In this document: piece by piece, positions 1 through 6,863 of the stretch
How the letters are laid out: every line of letters begins with the position of its first letter
Position numbering within the stretch: position 1 is the stretch's first letter
Assembly: GCA_027438535.1 (NCBI GenBank)
Contig: DAIAMA010000042.1
Coordinates: 1-8,170, forward strand
DNA: 8,170 nucleotides
DNA from: a bacterium
Lineage (GTDB): Bacteria > Pseudomonadota > Gammaproteobacteria > Burkholderiales > Thiobacteraceae
Reading direction: 5' to 3'
Made by a program: the position numbers and the translations under genes
The notes under the pieces: model-generated
Database searches by the model: none
Told to the model about the DNA's origin: nothing
The model's input: only the letters and a program-made list of their open reading frames with translations

Positions 1-37
1 GGCTGCGGCAGCGGAATTGTGGGATGACGATGTCTGA
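1..37 (+). CDS. Possible C-terminal tail of an upstream gene, perhaps ruvB (partial)
   Basis: The frame starting at base 2 reads AAAAELWDDDV and then stops with TGA at 35-37, overlapping the ybgC start region. A short Ala stretch followed by an acidic E-L-W-D-D-D end resembles the poorly conserved C-terminal tails of RuvB (Holliday junction helicase motor). ruvCAB directly upstream of ybgC-tolQRAB-pal is a common proteobacterial order. Only eleven residues are visible, so this is inference from context and not a recognised domain. The frame of ybgC itself is also open to the window edge. Confidence 0.3.
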   Translation, partial: AAAAELWDDDV

Positions 38-437
38 ATTCGTGTGGCCGGTGCGAGTTTATTACGAAGACACCGATTTCGGGGGCGTGGTGTATTACGC
101 CAATTACCTCAAATTCATGGAGCGCGCCCGTACCGAGTGGCTGCGCGCGGCGGGTTTCGAGCAACCGGAACTTCTACGTGACCATAATGTCATCTTCGTG
201 GTGCGCTCGGTGGCGATAGAATATTTGCGGCCCGCGCAATTCAACGACGAATTAACCGTGACCGTGCGCCTGGAAAAACTCGGGGGTAGCGCGATGGACG
301 TATTCCAGACGGTAGAGCGGGATGCGCGGCTGGTCGAAGCGCATGTCAAGATCGTCTGTGTGGAGAACACCGGCTTCAAGCCCACCGGCATTCCGGCCCC
401 GATTCGGCAACAACTCGAAAGCTTGTCACGCGCATGA
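24..437 (+). CDS. ybgC: Tol-Pal system-associated acyl-CoA thioesterase YbgC
   Basis: This is a cytoplasmic hot-dog-fold thioesterase of the 4-hydroxybenzoyl-CoA thioesterase type, 137 aa, the usual length for YbgC. The N-terminal signature YYEDTDFGGVVYYANY (residues 13-28) contains the catalytic aspartate D18, and is followed by FMERARTEWLR on the long helix. Family members hydrolyse acyl-CoA thioesters and have been linked to phospholipid metabolism and acyl carrier protein. The link to Tol-Pal function is mainly genetic co-localisation. Two starts compete: ATG at 24 and ATG at 30. The second has a slightly better-placed TGGGA upstream and would give a protein two residues shorter, so the exact start is uncertain. 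The stop overlaps the tolQ start as ATGA, which suggests translational coupling. The family assignment is secure. Confidence 0.95.
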   Translation: MTMSEFVWPVRVYYEDTDFGGVVYYANYLKFMERARTEWLRAAGFEQPELLRDHNVIFVVRSVAIEYLRPAQFNDELTVTVRLEKLGGSAMDVFQTVERDARLVEAHVKIVCVENTGFKPTGIPAPIRQQLESLSRA

Positions 438-1117
438 AAATCGAAGCGACCCCGGACTTCTCCTTCCTCAGCATGCTGACCGATGCCAGCTTCATCGTGC
501 AACTGGTATTGCTACTGCTGCTGCTTGCCTCGTTCATGTCGTGGTGGTTCATTTTCCAGCGCCTATTCATTTTGCGCGTGGCAAAAAACCAAGCCGAAGA
601 ATTCGAAAAAGAATTTTGGAGCGGGGTCGATCTCCAGCAACTGTTTCAACGCCTCACCTCCGGCCGCGTGGTACCGCGCGGCATGGAAAAGATTTTCGAG
701 GCCGGCTTTCGCGAATACGCCAAGCTTAAAAAGCAATCCGGCATGGATATCAGCAGCGTGATGGACGGTACGCGCCGCGCCATGCGTGCCGCCTACCAGC
801 GCGAAGTAGACGCGCTCGAGCGCAGTCTGGCCTTCCTTGCCACCGTCGGTTCGGTAAGCCCCTATGTCGGCTTGTTCGGCACCGTGTGGGGCATCATGAA
901 TTCGTTTCGCGGCTTGGCGAATGTCGGGCAAGCCACGCTCGCCCATGTCGCGCCGGGCATCGCCGAAGCGCTGATCGCCACCGCCATGGGCTTGTTCGCG
1001 GCGATTCCCGCGGTGATCGCCTACAACCGCTACACCCACGATATCGACCGGCTGGCGACCCGCTACGAGAGTTTCATGGAAGAGTTCTCCAACATCCTGC
1101 AGCGCCAGGGACGCTAA
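434..1117 (+). CDS. tolQ: Tol-Pal system proton channel subunit TolQ
   Basis: This inner-membrane protein of 227 aa belongs to the TolQ/ExbB/MotA family. With TolR it forms the proton-driven motor that energises TolA during outer-membrane constriction at division. Three hydrophobic segments are visible: residues about 18-40 (leucine-rich, ending SWWFIFQRLF), about 134-157 and about 174-197, with a large cytoplasmic loop between the first two. The hallmark SPYVGLFGTVWGIM lies at 142-155 and AEALIATAMGLFAAIPAV at 177-194. T150 and T183 are the polar residues matching the conserved threonines lining the TolQ proton path. The ATG overlaps the ybgC stop (ATGA), and the TAA shares a base with the tolR ATG. 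The surrounding tolR/tolA/tolB/pal genes distinguish it from ExbB. Confidence 0.97.
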   Translation: MKIEATPDFSFLSMLTDASFIVQLVLLLLLLASFMSWWFIFQRLFILRVAKNQAEEFEKEFWSGVDLQQLFQRLTSGRVVPRGMEKIFEAGFREYAKLKKQSGMDISSVMDGTRRAMRAAYQREVDALERSLAFLATVGSVSPYVGLFGTVWGIMNSFRGLANVGQATLAHVAPGIAEALIATAMGLFAAIPAVIAYNRYTHDIDRLATRYESFMEEFSNILQRQGR

Positions 1118-1530
1118 TGCCGCGCGAACGCCGCCTGATGAACCAGATCAACGTCGTGCCTTTCATCGACGTCATGCTGGTATTGCTCATTGTCTTTATG
1201 GTCGCGGCGCCGCTCATTAATCCGGGCCAGATCGAATTGCCCTCGGTAGGCCAGCAATTGAAGCCACCGGTCGCGCCGCTGGAAGTCGTGCTCCACGCGG
1301 ATAAAAAATTGTTCATCCGGGACCGCGCGCATAGCGCCGCCGCGGTGCCGGTGGATCGCGCCGAGCTGGTGCAAGTCATCAAAGAAAAACAAGCCGGCAA
1401 CCCCGAGCAAGCGGTGGTGATTGCCGCCGACAAAAATGTGCGCTATGAAGAAGTGCTCAAAATAATGGACATTTTGAGCCAAAATCAAGTGAAAAAGGTG
1501 GGCTTGCTCGCCAAGCCCAGCGCCCATTGA
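1117..1530 (+). CDS. tolR: Tol-Pal system proton channel subunit TolR
   Basis: This 137-aa ExbD/TolR-family protein has a short cytoplasmic N-terminus (MPRERRLMNQINVVPF), a single transmembrane helix (about 16-36, FIDVMLVLLIVFMVAAPLI) and a periplasmic domain. D18 in the helix is the conserved, functionally essential aspartate of the family, which takes part in proton flow with the TolQ threonines. The open frame extends well upstream inside tolQ, but the ATG at 1117 is the right start. It is preceded by AGGGA at 1107-1111 with five bases of spacing, yields the normal family length and shares one base with the tolQ TAA. A second ATG at 1138 (MNQINVV) would leave a very short cytoplasmic tail. 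The C-terminus overlaps the tolA start. Confidence 0.96.
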   Translation: MPRERRLMNQINVVPFIDVMLVLLIVFMVAAPLINPGQIELPSVGQQLKPPVAPLEVVLHADKKLFIRDRAHSAAAVPVDRAELVQVIKEKQAGNPEQAVVIAADKNVRYEEVLKIMDILSQNQVKKVGLLAKPSAH

Positions 1531-2312
1531 GCACGCCCGCGACGGCGCAGTACCGATTTTCGGCGGGCGTGCTCGCGCTGCTGGTGCATGTGGCCTTTTT
1601 TGCCTTAATGGTATTCGGCATCAGCTGGCAAGCCAAGGCGCCGCAGGGTGTGGTGGTGGATTTGTGGTCGAATTTACCTGCCCCGCCAACCCCGCCTGCC
1701 ATGGCGCCCCGCCCCCCGCCACCGCCGCCCGCGCCTGAGCCCGTGAAAAAAATTGAACCTAAACCCGCGCCGCCCGCTCCAAGGCAGAAGGCGGATATCG
1801 CGCTGAAAGAAAAGCGCAAGCAACAAGAAGAACAGCTAAAAGAAGAAAAATTGAAACAACAAGCAGCGGCGCGAAAACAAGCGCAAAAAGAGCGGGAACT
1901 CGAAGAGCAGGCGCTCAAGGAACAGCAAAAGGAGGAGCAAGCGCGTCAAGCCAAGGCCCTAGCCGACCAGCAAGCGCAAGCGGCGCTGGCACGGCTCACG
2001 CAGGCAAAACAAGCGGCCGCGCAGCAATCCATCGTGGACGATTACACCAACCGCATCAGTGCTAAAATTCGTGGCAAGCTGAATAAAACTTTGTGCGGCG
2101 ACGGTAAGCCCTTGCTCGTTTTCGATATTAACTTGCTTCCGACCGGGCAGTTGCTCGGCAATCCGGTCTTGCGCCAAGGGAGCGGTATCGCCGCCTGCGA
2201 CAGGGCGGTGGAAAACGCGATTTTGCAATCGGATCCGCTGCCCGTTCCACCCCAACCGGAACTATTTAGCCGTTTCCGGGAGTTACACCTCAAATTCCGG
2301 CCAAATGAGTAA
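1527..2312 (+). CDS. tolA: Tol-Pal periplasm-spanning protein TolA
   Basis: TolA transmits proton-motive-force energy from TolQR to TolB/Pal. The order of domains fits: an N-terminal membrane anchor (about 11-33, with conserved H21), a proline-rich stretch (about 50-87, containing a run of prolines), a Lys/Gln/Glu/Ala-rich helical rod (about 88-170), and the C-terminal domain III (about 172-261). Domain III contains C190 and C224, which probably form the family disulfide, and the typical LPVPPQPELFSRFRELHLKF ending. At 261 aa it is clearly shorter than E. coli TolA (421 aa), the difference lying in the rod. The start is TTG at 1527, overlapping the tolR stop (TTGA). No Shine-Dalgarno is visible, and later in-frame starts would cut into the anchor, so translation is probably coupled to tolR. 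The position matching the serine of the SxxxH anchor motif is alanine (A17). Confidence 0.93.
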   Translation: MSTPATAQYRFSAGVLALLVHVAFFALMVFGISWQAKAPQGVVVDLWSNLPAPPTPPAMAPRPPPPPPAPEPVKKIEPKPAPPAPRQKADIALKEKRKQQEEQLKEEKLKQQAAARKQAQKERELEEQALKEQQKEEQARQAKALADQQAQAALARLTQAKQAAAQQSIVDDYTNRISAKIRGKLNKTLCGDGKPLLVFDINLLPTGQLLGNPVLRQGSGIAACDRAVENAILQSDPLPVPPQPELFSRFRELHLKFRPNE

Positions 2313-2315
2313 AGC

Positions 2316-3626
2316 ATGAGACTACTTCGCTTGAATCGCTTCGGATATGTGCTGGCGCTGGCGCTGAGCCTCGCGGCAGGGAACGCCCGCGCCGCGCTGA
2401 CCATCGAGATCACCGGCGGCGCGGCATTGCAAATTCCGGTCGCCATCGCGCCGTTCACCGGCGAGCAGGCTTATCCGGACAAGGTGAGTCAAGTCATCGC
2501 GGCCGATCTGGCGCGCAGCGGCCTGTTCAAAATCATCAATACCGCCGGCATGCCCATCCCCAGCACACCGGCTCAAGTACGCGTCAATGACTGGAAAGCC
2601 AAGGGTGCGGTAGCGCTTGCTATCGGCACCGTGCTCGCCCAGCCGGGTGGCCGGCTCGACGTGCAATTCCGGCTGCTGGATACCGTGCATCAAGACGCCA
2701 CACAGGTGATTCAGCTTGCCGGTTATAGTCTGCCCACCAATACCGCCCAATTGCGCTTCACCGCGCATCAGATCGCGGATATCATTTTCGAGAAGCTCAC
2801 CGGCGACCCTGGCGCATTTGCCACGCGTATCGCCTATATCACCAAGCATGGCGCGGCCTACGAACTGCAAGTCGCCGACTCCGACGGCTATAACGCACAG
2901 ACCATATTCCATTCGCGCGAACCCATCATTTCTCCCGCTTGGTCGCCGGACGGCACAAAACTGGCATATGTCGCGTTCGATCAGCAGCGGCCCATCGTGT
3001 ACGTGCAAACCCTCGCCACCGGGCGGCGCCAAGCGATCGCGAAGTTCAAAGGCAACAATAGCGCGCCCGCCTGGTCGCCGGATAGCCGCCAACTCGCGCT
3101 GGTGCTCACGCGCGATGGCCTGTCGCAAATCTATGTGATCAACGCCGACGGCTCGGGCCTGAAACGCCTGACCCACGACGCCAGCATCGACACCGAACCC
3201 AATTGGTCGCCCGACGGGAAATATCTGTTGTTCACCTCCGATCGCGGCGGCAGCCCGCAAATCTACCGCATGCCCGCCTATGGCGGCGAAGCGGTACGGC
3301 TCACCTTCGAAGGCAGCTACAACGTGACGCCGCGCTATAGTCCCGATGGCAAAAGCTTCGCTTTTATCCAGCGCGAGGGCGGAAAATTCCGTGTTGCGGT
3401 GCAAGATCTTGCCTCCGGCCAGGTCCAAGCGCTCACCGACAGCGGCTTGGATGAATCGCCGACCTGGGCACCCAACGGTAAAATGATTTTGTACGCTACC
3501 AATATTCTGGGGCGCGGCGTGCTTGCCGCTGTCTCCAGCGATGGCCGCGTCAAACAGAAGTTATCCACCCAGTCCGGCGACGTGCGCGAGCCGGCATGGG
3601 GGCCGCTACTTAAACCCAAACTTTGA
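2316..3626 (+). CDS. tolB: Tol-Pal system periplasmic beta-propeller protein TolB
   Basis: This 436-aa periplasmic protein matches the usual TolB length. A Sec signal peptide covers residues 1-26, with basic residues, then [11 protein letters not shown] and a likely cut after ARA. The mature N-terminus ALTIEITGG corresponds to the segment that in E. coli TolB contacts TolA. An N-terminal alpha/beta domain (about 35-175) is followed by a WD40-like (PD40) propeller. WSPDG-type motifs occur at 209-213, 253-257 (WSPDS), 297-301, 341-345 (YSPDG) and 384-388 (WAPNG), spaced 43 or 44 residues apart. TolB binds Pal through this propeller and is released from it by TolA. The gene starts three bases after tolA, and a 45-bp gap follows before pal. 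Confidence 0.97.
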   Translation: MRLLRLNRFGYVLALALSLAAGNARAALTIEITGGAALQIPVAIAPFTGEQAYPDKVSQVIAADLARSGLFKIINTAGMPIPSTPAQVRVNDWKAKGAVALAIGTVLAQPGGRLDVQFRLLDTVHQDATQVIQLAGYSLPTNTAQLRFTAHQIADIIFEKLTGDPGAFATRIAYITKHGAAYELQVADSDGYNAQTIFHSREPIISPAWSPDGTKLAYVAFDQQRPIVYVQTLATGRRQAIAKFKGNNSAPAWSPDSRQLALVLTRDGLSQIYVINADGSGLKRLTHDASIDTEPNWSPDGKYLLFTSDRGGSPQIYRMPAYGGEAVRLTFEGSYNVTPRYSPDGKSFAFIQREGGKFRVAVQDLASGQVQALTDSGLDESPTWAPNGKMILYATNILGRGVLAAVSSDGRVKQKLSTQSGDVREPAWGPLLKPKL

Positions 3627-3636
3627 TTTACAGCCC

Positions 3637-3650
3637 TCGGCCTCGGCCGA
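3637..3650 (+). terminator. Short GC-rich inverted repeat between tolB and pal (weak attenuator or mRNA stem)
   Basis: TCGGCC at 3637-3642 is repeated in inverted form as GGCCGA at 3645-3650, so the RNA could form a stem of about five base pairs with a four-base loop, followed by ATTTTAAAAA. The T run has only four bases and the stem is short, so a strong intrinsic terminator is unlikely. Partial attenuation, a processing point or 3'-end stabilisation upstream of pal is possible. Confidence 0.25.
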
Positions 3651-3658
3651 ATTTTAAA

Positions 3659-3664
3659 AAGGAG
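3659..3664 (+). promoter_or_regulatory. Strong Shine-Dalgarno of pal
   Basis: AAGGAG sits seven bases before the pal ATG inside an A-rich, probably unstructured stretch (3656-3664). It is the best ribosome binding site in the window. It fits the high copy number usually needed for Pal, an abundant lipoprotein, compared with TolQRA, and it fixes the pal start at 3672. Confidence 0.85.
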
Positions 3665-3671
3665 AACATCC

Positions 3672-4202
3672 ATGAAACGCTTTACTCTGTACCTGCTCTT
3701 GACCGGATTGCTGGCCGCGTGCGCGAGCGAATCGCCCAAGACGCAACCCGGCGCGCAAGTCGAAGACCGCACCCAGGCTTCGAAGACCGCGCAACAACCG
3801 GTCGATACCCGGCCCTTGACTCCGCCGCAACAAGCCGTCAATCCGCTCAATGATCCGAACAATATCCTCTCCAAGCGCAGCGTGTTTTATGACTTCGACA
3901 GCTACGACATCAAGCCGGAATACAAGGCATTGATCGAAGCGCACGGCAACTATCTCGCTTCCCACCCCGCGGCCAAGGTTTCGCTGCAAGGCAATACCGA
4001 TGAACGCGGCAGCCGCGAATACAATTTGGCGCTGGGACAAAAACGCGCCGACAGCGTGCGCAAAATGCTCTCCCTGTCCGGCGTGAAAGCGCAACAAATG
4101 GAAACCGTGAGCTTCGGCGAAGAAAAGCCGCGCGCAACCTGCCATGATGAATCGTGCTGGTCGCAAAACCGCCGTACCGACATCGTGTATCAGAGCGAAT
4201 AA
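3672..4202 (+). CDS. pal: Peptidoglycan-associated lipoprotein Pal
   Basis: This 176-aa outer-membrane lipoprotein anchors the outer membrane to peptidoglycan and is concentrated at the septum by Tol. A lipoprotein signal peptide (MKRFTLYLLLTGLLAAC) ends in the lipobox LAAC with lipidated C17. The next residue is alanine rather than aspartate, consistent with sorting to the outer membrane. A low-complexity linker (about 18-60) leads to an OmpA-like domain (about 66-176) with VFYDFDSYDIKPEY, then NTDERGSREYNLALGQKRA. In this motif D110 and R125 match the OmpA-family residues that bind diaminopimelate. Two cysteines, C157 and C162, flank HDES just before WSQNRR and could form a periplasmic disulfide. 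A strong ribosome binding site precedes it, and cpoB begins two bases after its stop. Confidence 0.97.
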   Translation: MKRFTLYLLLTGLLAACASESPKTQPGAQVEDRTQASKTAQQPVDTRPLTPPQQAVNPLNDPNNILSKRSVFYDFDSYDIKPEYKALIEAHGNYLASHPAAKVSLQGNTDERGSREYNLALGQKRADSVRKMLSLSGVKAQQMETVSFGEEKPRATCHDESCWSQNRRTDIVYQSE

Positions 4203-4204
4203 CG

Positions 4205-5014
4205 ATGCGCCGCGCATGGCTGGGAATCTGGCTACTCGCGGCGAGCCACGCGGCATGCGCGGGCTTGTTCACGGATAGCGACGCGCAGAAAAAGATCGCG
4301 GATCTACAGCAAGAAAACCAGCAATTGCAACAGAAACTCACCACCCTGGACGAGCGCGTCGCCAAGCTGGACGCGACGCTGCGCTCCCAGGGCTTGGTGG
4401 ATCTGCTGCAAAGCGTGGAAGATATGAAAAGCGATATCGCGAAGCTGCGCGGCCAAATCGAAATCAACACCCACGATATCGCCACCACGCAGCAGCGGCA
4501 AAAGGATTTGTATGTCGACCTCGATACCCGGCTGCGCAAGCTGGAGCGGATAGAGCCCGCTCCCGGCGCCGCGGCACCTGACAACGGCGCGGCCGAACCC
4601 GCTACGCCGTCCTCAGGCGCGGTGCCAGCCGCCGACCCCGGCGCCGAAAGCCACGCTTACGATGCCGCTTTCAATCTTTTCAAAATCGGCAACTACTCGG
4701 CCGCGATCGCGGGATTTCAGGATTTTCTCAAAACTTATCCCGGCAGCCCGCTCGCGGCGAACGCGCAATACTGGATCGGCAATGCCTATTCCGCGATGAA
4801 AGACTATAAATCCGCCATCGCGCAACAGCGGAAACTATTGAGCACCTACCCCAATAGCCCTAAAGTGCCGGATGGCCTGCTCAATATCGCGAGCTGCCAG
4901 TGGGAGCTGGGCGATAAAACCGGCGCCAAGAAAACACTGCGAGATATCCTGGCGAAATACCCCCTGAGCCCGGCGGCGGATAACGCACAGAAGCGGCTGG
5001 CGAACCTCAAGTAA
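4205..5014 (+). CDS. cpoB: Cell division coordinator CpoB (YbgF)
   Basis: This 269-aa periplasmic protein coordinates Tol-Pal constriction with septal peptidoglycan synthesis (PBP1B-LpoB in E. coli, from the literature). An N-terminal signal peptide (MRRAWLGIWLLAASHAACA) has a likely cut after residue 19. A coiled-coil segment (about 25-115, rich in Gln/Leu heptads such as IADLQQENQQLQQKL) corresponds to the trimerising region. An Ala/Pro-rich linker (about 118-147) connects to three TPR-like repeats (about 150-269: FNLFKIGNYSAAIAGFQDFL, AQYWIGNAYSAMKDYKSAI and a third ending in AKYPLSPAADNAQKRL). The frame stays open upstream into pal, but the ATG at 4205 is the start that puts the signal peptide at the N-terminus. 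It lies two bases after the pal stop. This is the last gene of the Tol-Pal run. Confidence 0.93.
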   Translation: MRRAWLGIWLLAASHAACAGLFTDSDAQKKIADLQQENQQLQQKLTTLDERVAKLDATLRSQGLVDLLQSVEDMKSDIAKLRGQIEINTHDIATTQQRQKDLYVDLDTRLRKLERIEPAPGAAAPDNGAAEPATPSSGAVPAADPGAESHAYDAAFNLFKIGNYSAAIAGFQDFLKTYPGSPLAANAQYWIGNAYSAMKDYKSAIAQQRKLLSTYPNSPKVPDGLLNIASCQWELGDKTGAKKTLRDILAKYPLSPAADNAQKRLANLK

Positions 5015-5054
5015 AAACGCCGGGGCGGGGCCACCACGGCGCCATGCGTCCAGG

Positions 5055-5084
5055 ATGACTTGGGCTCGGGCCCTCATGTACACT
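5055..5084 (+). promoter_or_regulatory. Candidate sigma70-type promoter in front of rapZ
   Basis: ATGACT (5055-5060; four of six matches to TTGACA) and TACACT (5079-5084; four of six to TATAAT) are separated by 18 bases, so transcription would begin near 5091. The 101-bp interval 5015-5115 is the longest non-coding stretch in the window and the natural place for a new transcription unit. The match is modest. No clear T-tract terminator follows cpoB, so read-through from the tol genes is also possible. Confidence 0.3.
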
Positions 5085-5115
5085 GTTCGCTGGTTCCTTG
5101 TATTTGGCCACGAAA

Positions 5116-5955
5116 ATGCAAGTCATCCTCATCACTGGACTCTCCGGCTCGGGCAAGAGCATCGCGCTCAATGTCTTGGAGGACAACGGCTTTTACTGCG
5201 TGGACAATTTGCCTGCGGAAATGCTGGCGCAGCTCATCGAACTATTGCAGGAGGAAGGCCATTCGCAAGTCGCCGTCAGTATCGACGTGCGCAGCGGCGC
5301 GACGCTGAACGATCTGCCGCAACACATCAATACGCTCAAGCATCAGGGCGTGGATCTGCGGGCGATGTTCCTCGAAGCCAATACCGAAACGCTGGTCAAA
5401 CGCTATAGTGAAACGCGGCGGCGGCACCCGCTCTCCAACGGCACGCGCACGCTGTCAGAATGTATCCAGATAGAACGCGACTTGCTCCCGAAGATCGCCG
5501 AAATCGGCCACCGCATGGATACCAGCGATCTTTCGCCCAATACCTTGCGCGGCTGGGTCAAGGATTTCCTAGGACTGGACCGCTCGCGCATTACGCTGCT
5601 GTTCGAATCGTTCGGTTTCAAGCATGGCTTGCCGCTGGATGCCGATTATGTATTCGACGTGCGCTGTCTGCCGAATCCCTTCTACGACCCCGCGCTGCGC
5701 CCCTTCACCGGCAAAGACCAACCGGTGGTGGACTTTATCGAGGGCCAGGAAGCCGCGATCGGCATGCTCGCGGACATTCGCTATTTCATCGAAAAATGGC
5801 TGCCGTGTTTCATCCGCGACAATCGCGCCTATCTTACCGTGGCCATCGGCTGCACCGGCGGCCAGCATCGTTCGGTATATTTCGCCGAAAAATTGGCGGA
5901 GCGTTTCCGCGAAGACTACCAAGTGCTGGTACGGCACCGCGGACTCTCGACGTGA
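5116..5955 (+). CDS. rapZ: RapZ family nucleotide-binding protein (YvcJ/YhbJ, RNase adapter family)
   Basis: This 279-aa protein carries a Walker A loop GLSGSGKS at 8-15, the family signature GFYCVDNLP at 25-33 and a VSIDVR segment at 54-59. A C-terminal domain has [21 protein letters not shown]. In E. coli RapZ binds glucosamine-6-phosphate through the C-terminal domain and guides RNase E to the sRNA GlmZ; Bacillus YvcJ is a nucleotide-hydrolysing relative. Here the protein ends VRHRGLST, shortly after the RHR (273-275), without the Lys/Arg-rich tail that E. coli RapZ uses for RNA binding. The role of GlmZ adapter should therefore not be assumed. The start chosen is ATG 5116, which puts the Walker A loop at the usual place. 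A TTG at 5098 would add six residues. No Shine-Dalgarno is evident. The stop overlaps the next gene (GTGA). Confidence 0.93.
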   Translation: MQVILITGLSGSGKSIALNVLEDNGFYCVDNLPAEMLAQLIELLQEEGHSQVAVSIDVRSGATLNDLPQHINTLKHQGVDLRAMFLEANTETLVKRYSETRRRHPLSNGTRTLSECIQIERDLLPKIAEIGHRMDTSDLSPNTLRGWVKDFLGLDRSRITLLFESFGFKHGLPLDADYVFDVRCLPNPFYDPALRPFTGKDQPVVDFIEGQEAAIGMLADIRYFIEKWLPCFIRDNRAYLTVAIGCTGGQHRSVYFAEKLAERFREDYQVLVRHRGLST

Positions 5956-6326
5956 ATGCGCTGGCTTATTTCCGCGGCGGCGACTGGCTCACCCTCGTGC
6001 TCGGCGCCTTATTCACCGCCTGGCTCGCCGCCACCGCGTGGCACGGCGGCGCCCCCGGCAAAGTCGTGATTCGCGCCGGCGGCCATATTTTTACCGAGGC
6101 GCGGCTTGACGCGCCGCGACGCATCACCGTTCCCGGCCCGCTCGGCATGAGTATCGTGGAAATCCAACCCGGACGTGCCCGCGTCGCCGCCGACCCCGGC
6201 CCGCGCCAATTGTGCGTCAAGCAAGGCTGGCTATCGCATGCCGGCGATACGGCGTTGTGTCTGCCGAACCAACTCAGCGTCGAATTGACGGGCGCGAAGC
6301 GGCGCTTCGATTCCTTGAATTACTAG
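5952..6326 (+). CDS. NusG domain II-containing membrane-anchored protein
   Basis: This 124-aa protein resembles the stand-alone NusG_II (DUF1312-type) family, which despite its name is extracytoplasmic and not a transcription factor. A single N-terminal membrane segment (about 12-30, [18 protein letters not shown]) follows the RGGDW motif. The rest is a small beta domain with the hallmark LCVKQGWL...[16 protein letters not shown] near the C-terminus, including two cysteines that could pair or bind a cofactor. The start is GTG at 5952, overlapping the rapZ stop. An out-of-frame ATG at 5956 opens only a short, unrelated-looking frame. Its function is not known. In other bacteria the family typically sits beside a Gx-type membrane protein, as it does here three bases downstream. 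Confidence 0.8.
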   Translation: MNALAYFRGGDWLTLVLGALFTAWLAATAWHGGAPGKVVIRAGGHIFTEARLDAPRRITVPGPLGMSIVEIQPGRARVAADPGPRQLCVKQGWLSHAGDTALCLPNQLSVELTGAKRRFDSLNY

Positions 6327-6329
6327 ACG

Positions 6330-6863
6330 ATGCAACTCCAACTCCCTAGCACGCCCGACGATCACCGCATCGCCAAGCTCGCCGCCGCGGCGATTGGGTT
6401 GACGCTGGCCGAAGCGGCGATTCCTTCGCCGCTACCCGGTGTCAAACCGGGGCTAGCGAATATCGTCACCCTGGTGGTGCTGGCGCGCTTTGGGCTGGGC
6501 GCCGCCGCGTGGGTAAGCTTGCTGCGGGTCGTGGCCGGGAGCTTATTGCTCGGCACGTTTCTCTCGCCGACCTTCATGCTAAGCTTTAGCGGCGCGCTCG
6601 TCAGCCTTGCCGCGCTCGCGCTTGCCCGCCACTTGCCGGGACGCTGGTTCGGCCCGGTCACGCATAGCGTTTGCGCCGCGCTCGCGCATATCGCCGGTCA
6701 ACTCGGCGTGGTATTTTTTTGGCTCATCCCGCATGCCGGCGTCGCCTATCTGCTCCCGGTTTTCGCCACGGCCGCGCTGCTGTTCGGTACGCTCAACGGC
6801 GTGGCGGCGGCCTTTCTCCTGGCGCGGCTGCCCGCGCCACAACCCGCATGCGCGGCGCCCTGA
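6330..6863 (+). CDS. Gx transporter family protein (heptaprenyl diphosphate synthase component I-like)
   Basis: This 177-aa integral membrane protein has about five hydrophobic segments (roughly 18-35, 45-75, 81-98, 110-140 and 141-168). The motif IPSPLPGVKPGLANIVTLV (about 31-49) is the signature of the Gx / Hpre_diP_synt_I family. Next comes VSLLRVVAGSLLLGTFLSPTFMLSFSG, which is also typical. The older name comes from a Bacillus annotation. The fold resembles the membrane subunits (S components) of ECF transporters, so a role in binding or moving a small or lipophilic molecule is more likely than catalysis, but no substrate is established. It lies three bases after the NusG_II gene, its regular partner. 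Its 3' end overlaps the next gene by 16 bases. Confidence 0.85.
   Translation: MQLQLPSTPDDHRIAKLAAAAIGLTLAEAAIPSPLPGVKPGLANIVTLVVLARFGLGAAAWVSLLRVVAGSLLLGTFLSPTFMLSFSGALVSLAALALARHLPGRWFGPVTHSVCAALAHIAGQLGVVFFWLIPHAGVAYLLPVFATAALLFGTLNGVAAAFLLARLPAPQPACAAP

Noticed and set aside
1680..1740. Proline-codon-rich low-complexity DNA as a repeat element
   Set aside because: It encodes the proline-rich segment of TolA between the anchor and the helical rod and needs no other explanation.
1457..1918. Minus-strand frame rich in Ser, Cys and Gly opposite tolA
   Set aside because: It is the complement of the proline- and Lys/Gln-rich part of TolA, so its odd composition is a mirror effect.
2322..3428. 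Long open frame on the minus strand (368 codons) opposite tolB
   Set aside because: TolB is certain on the plus strand. The minus frame has no recognisable domain and is expected from the codon bias of GC-rich DNA.
5018..5041. CGCCG...CGGCG inverted repeat after cpoB as a terminator
   Set aside because: The stem has only five base pairs, the loop is long (14 bases) and no T run follows, so it is not a credible intrinsic terminator.
5055..5408. Plus-strand frame beginning before rapZ ([13 protein letters not shown]...)
   Set aside because: It runs out of frame through the conserved rapZ N-terminus and shows no known motif. At most its first codons could act as a short leader frame.
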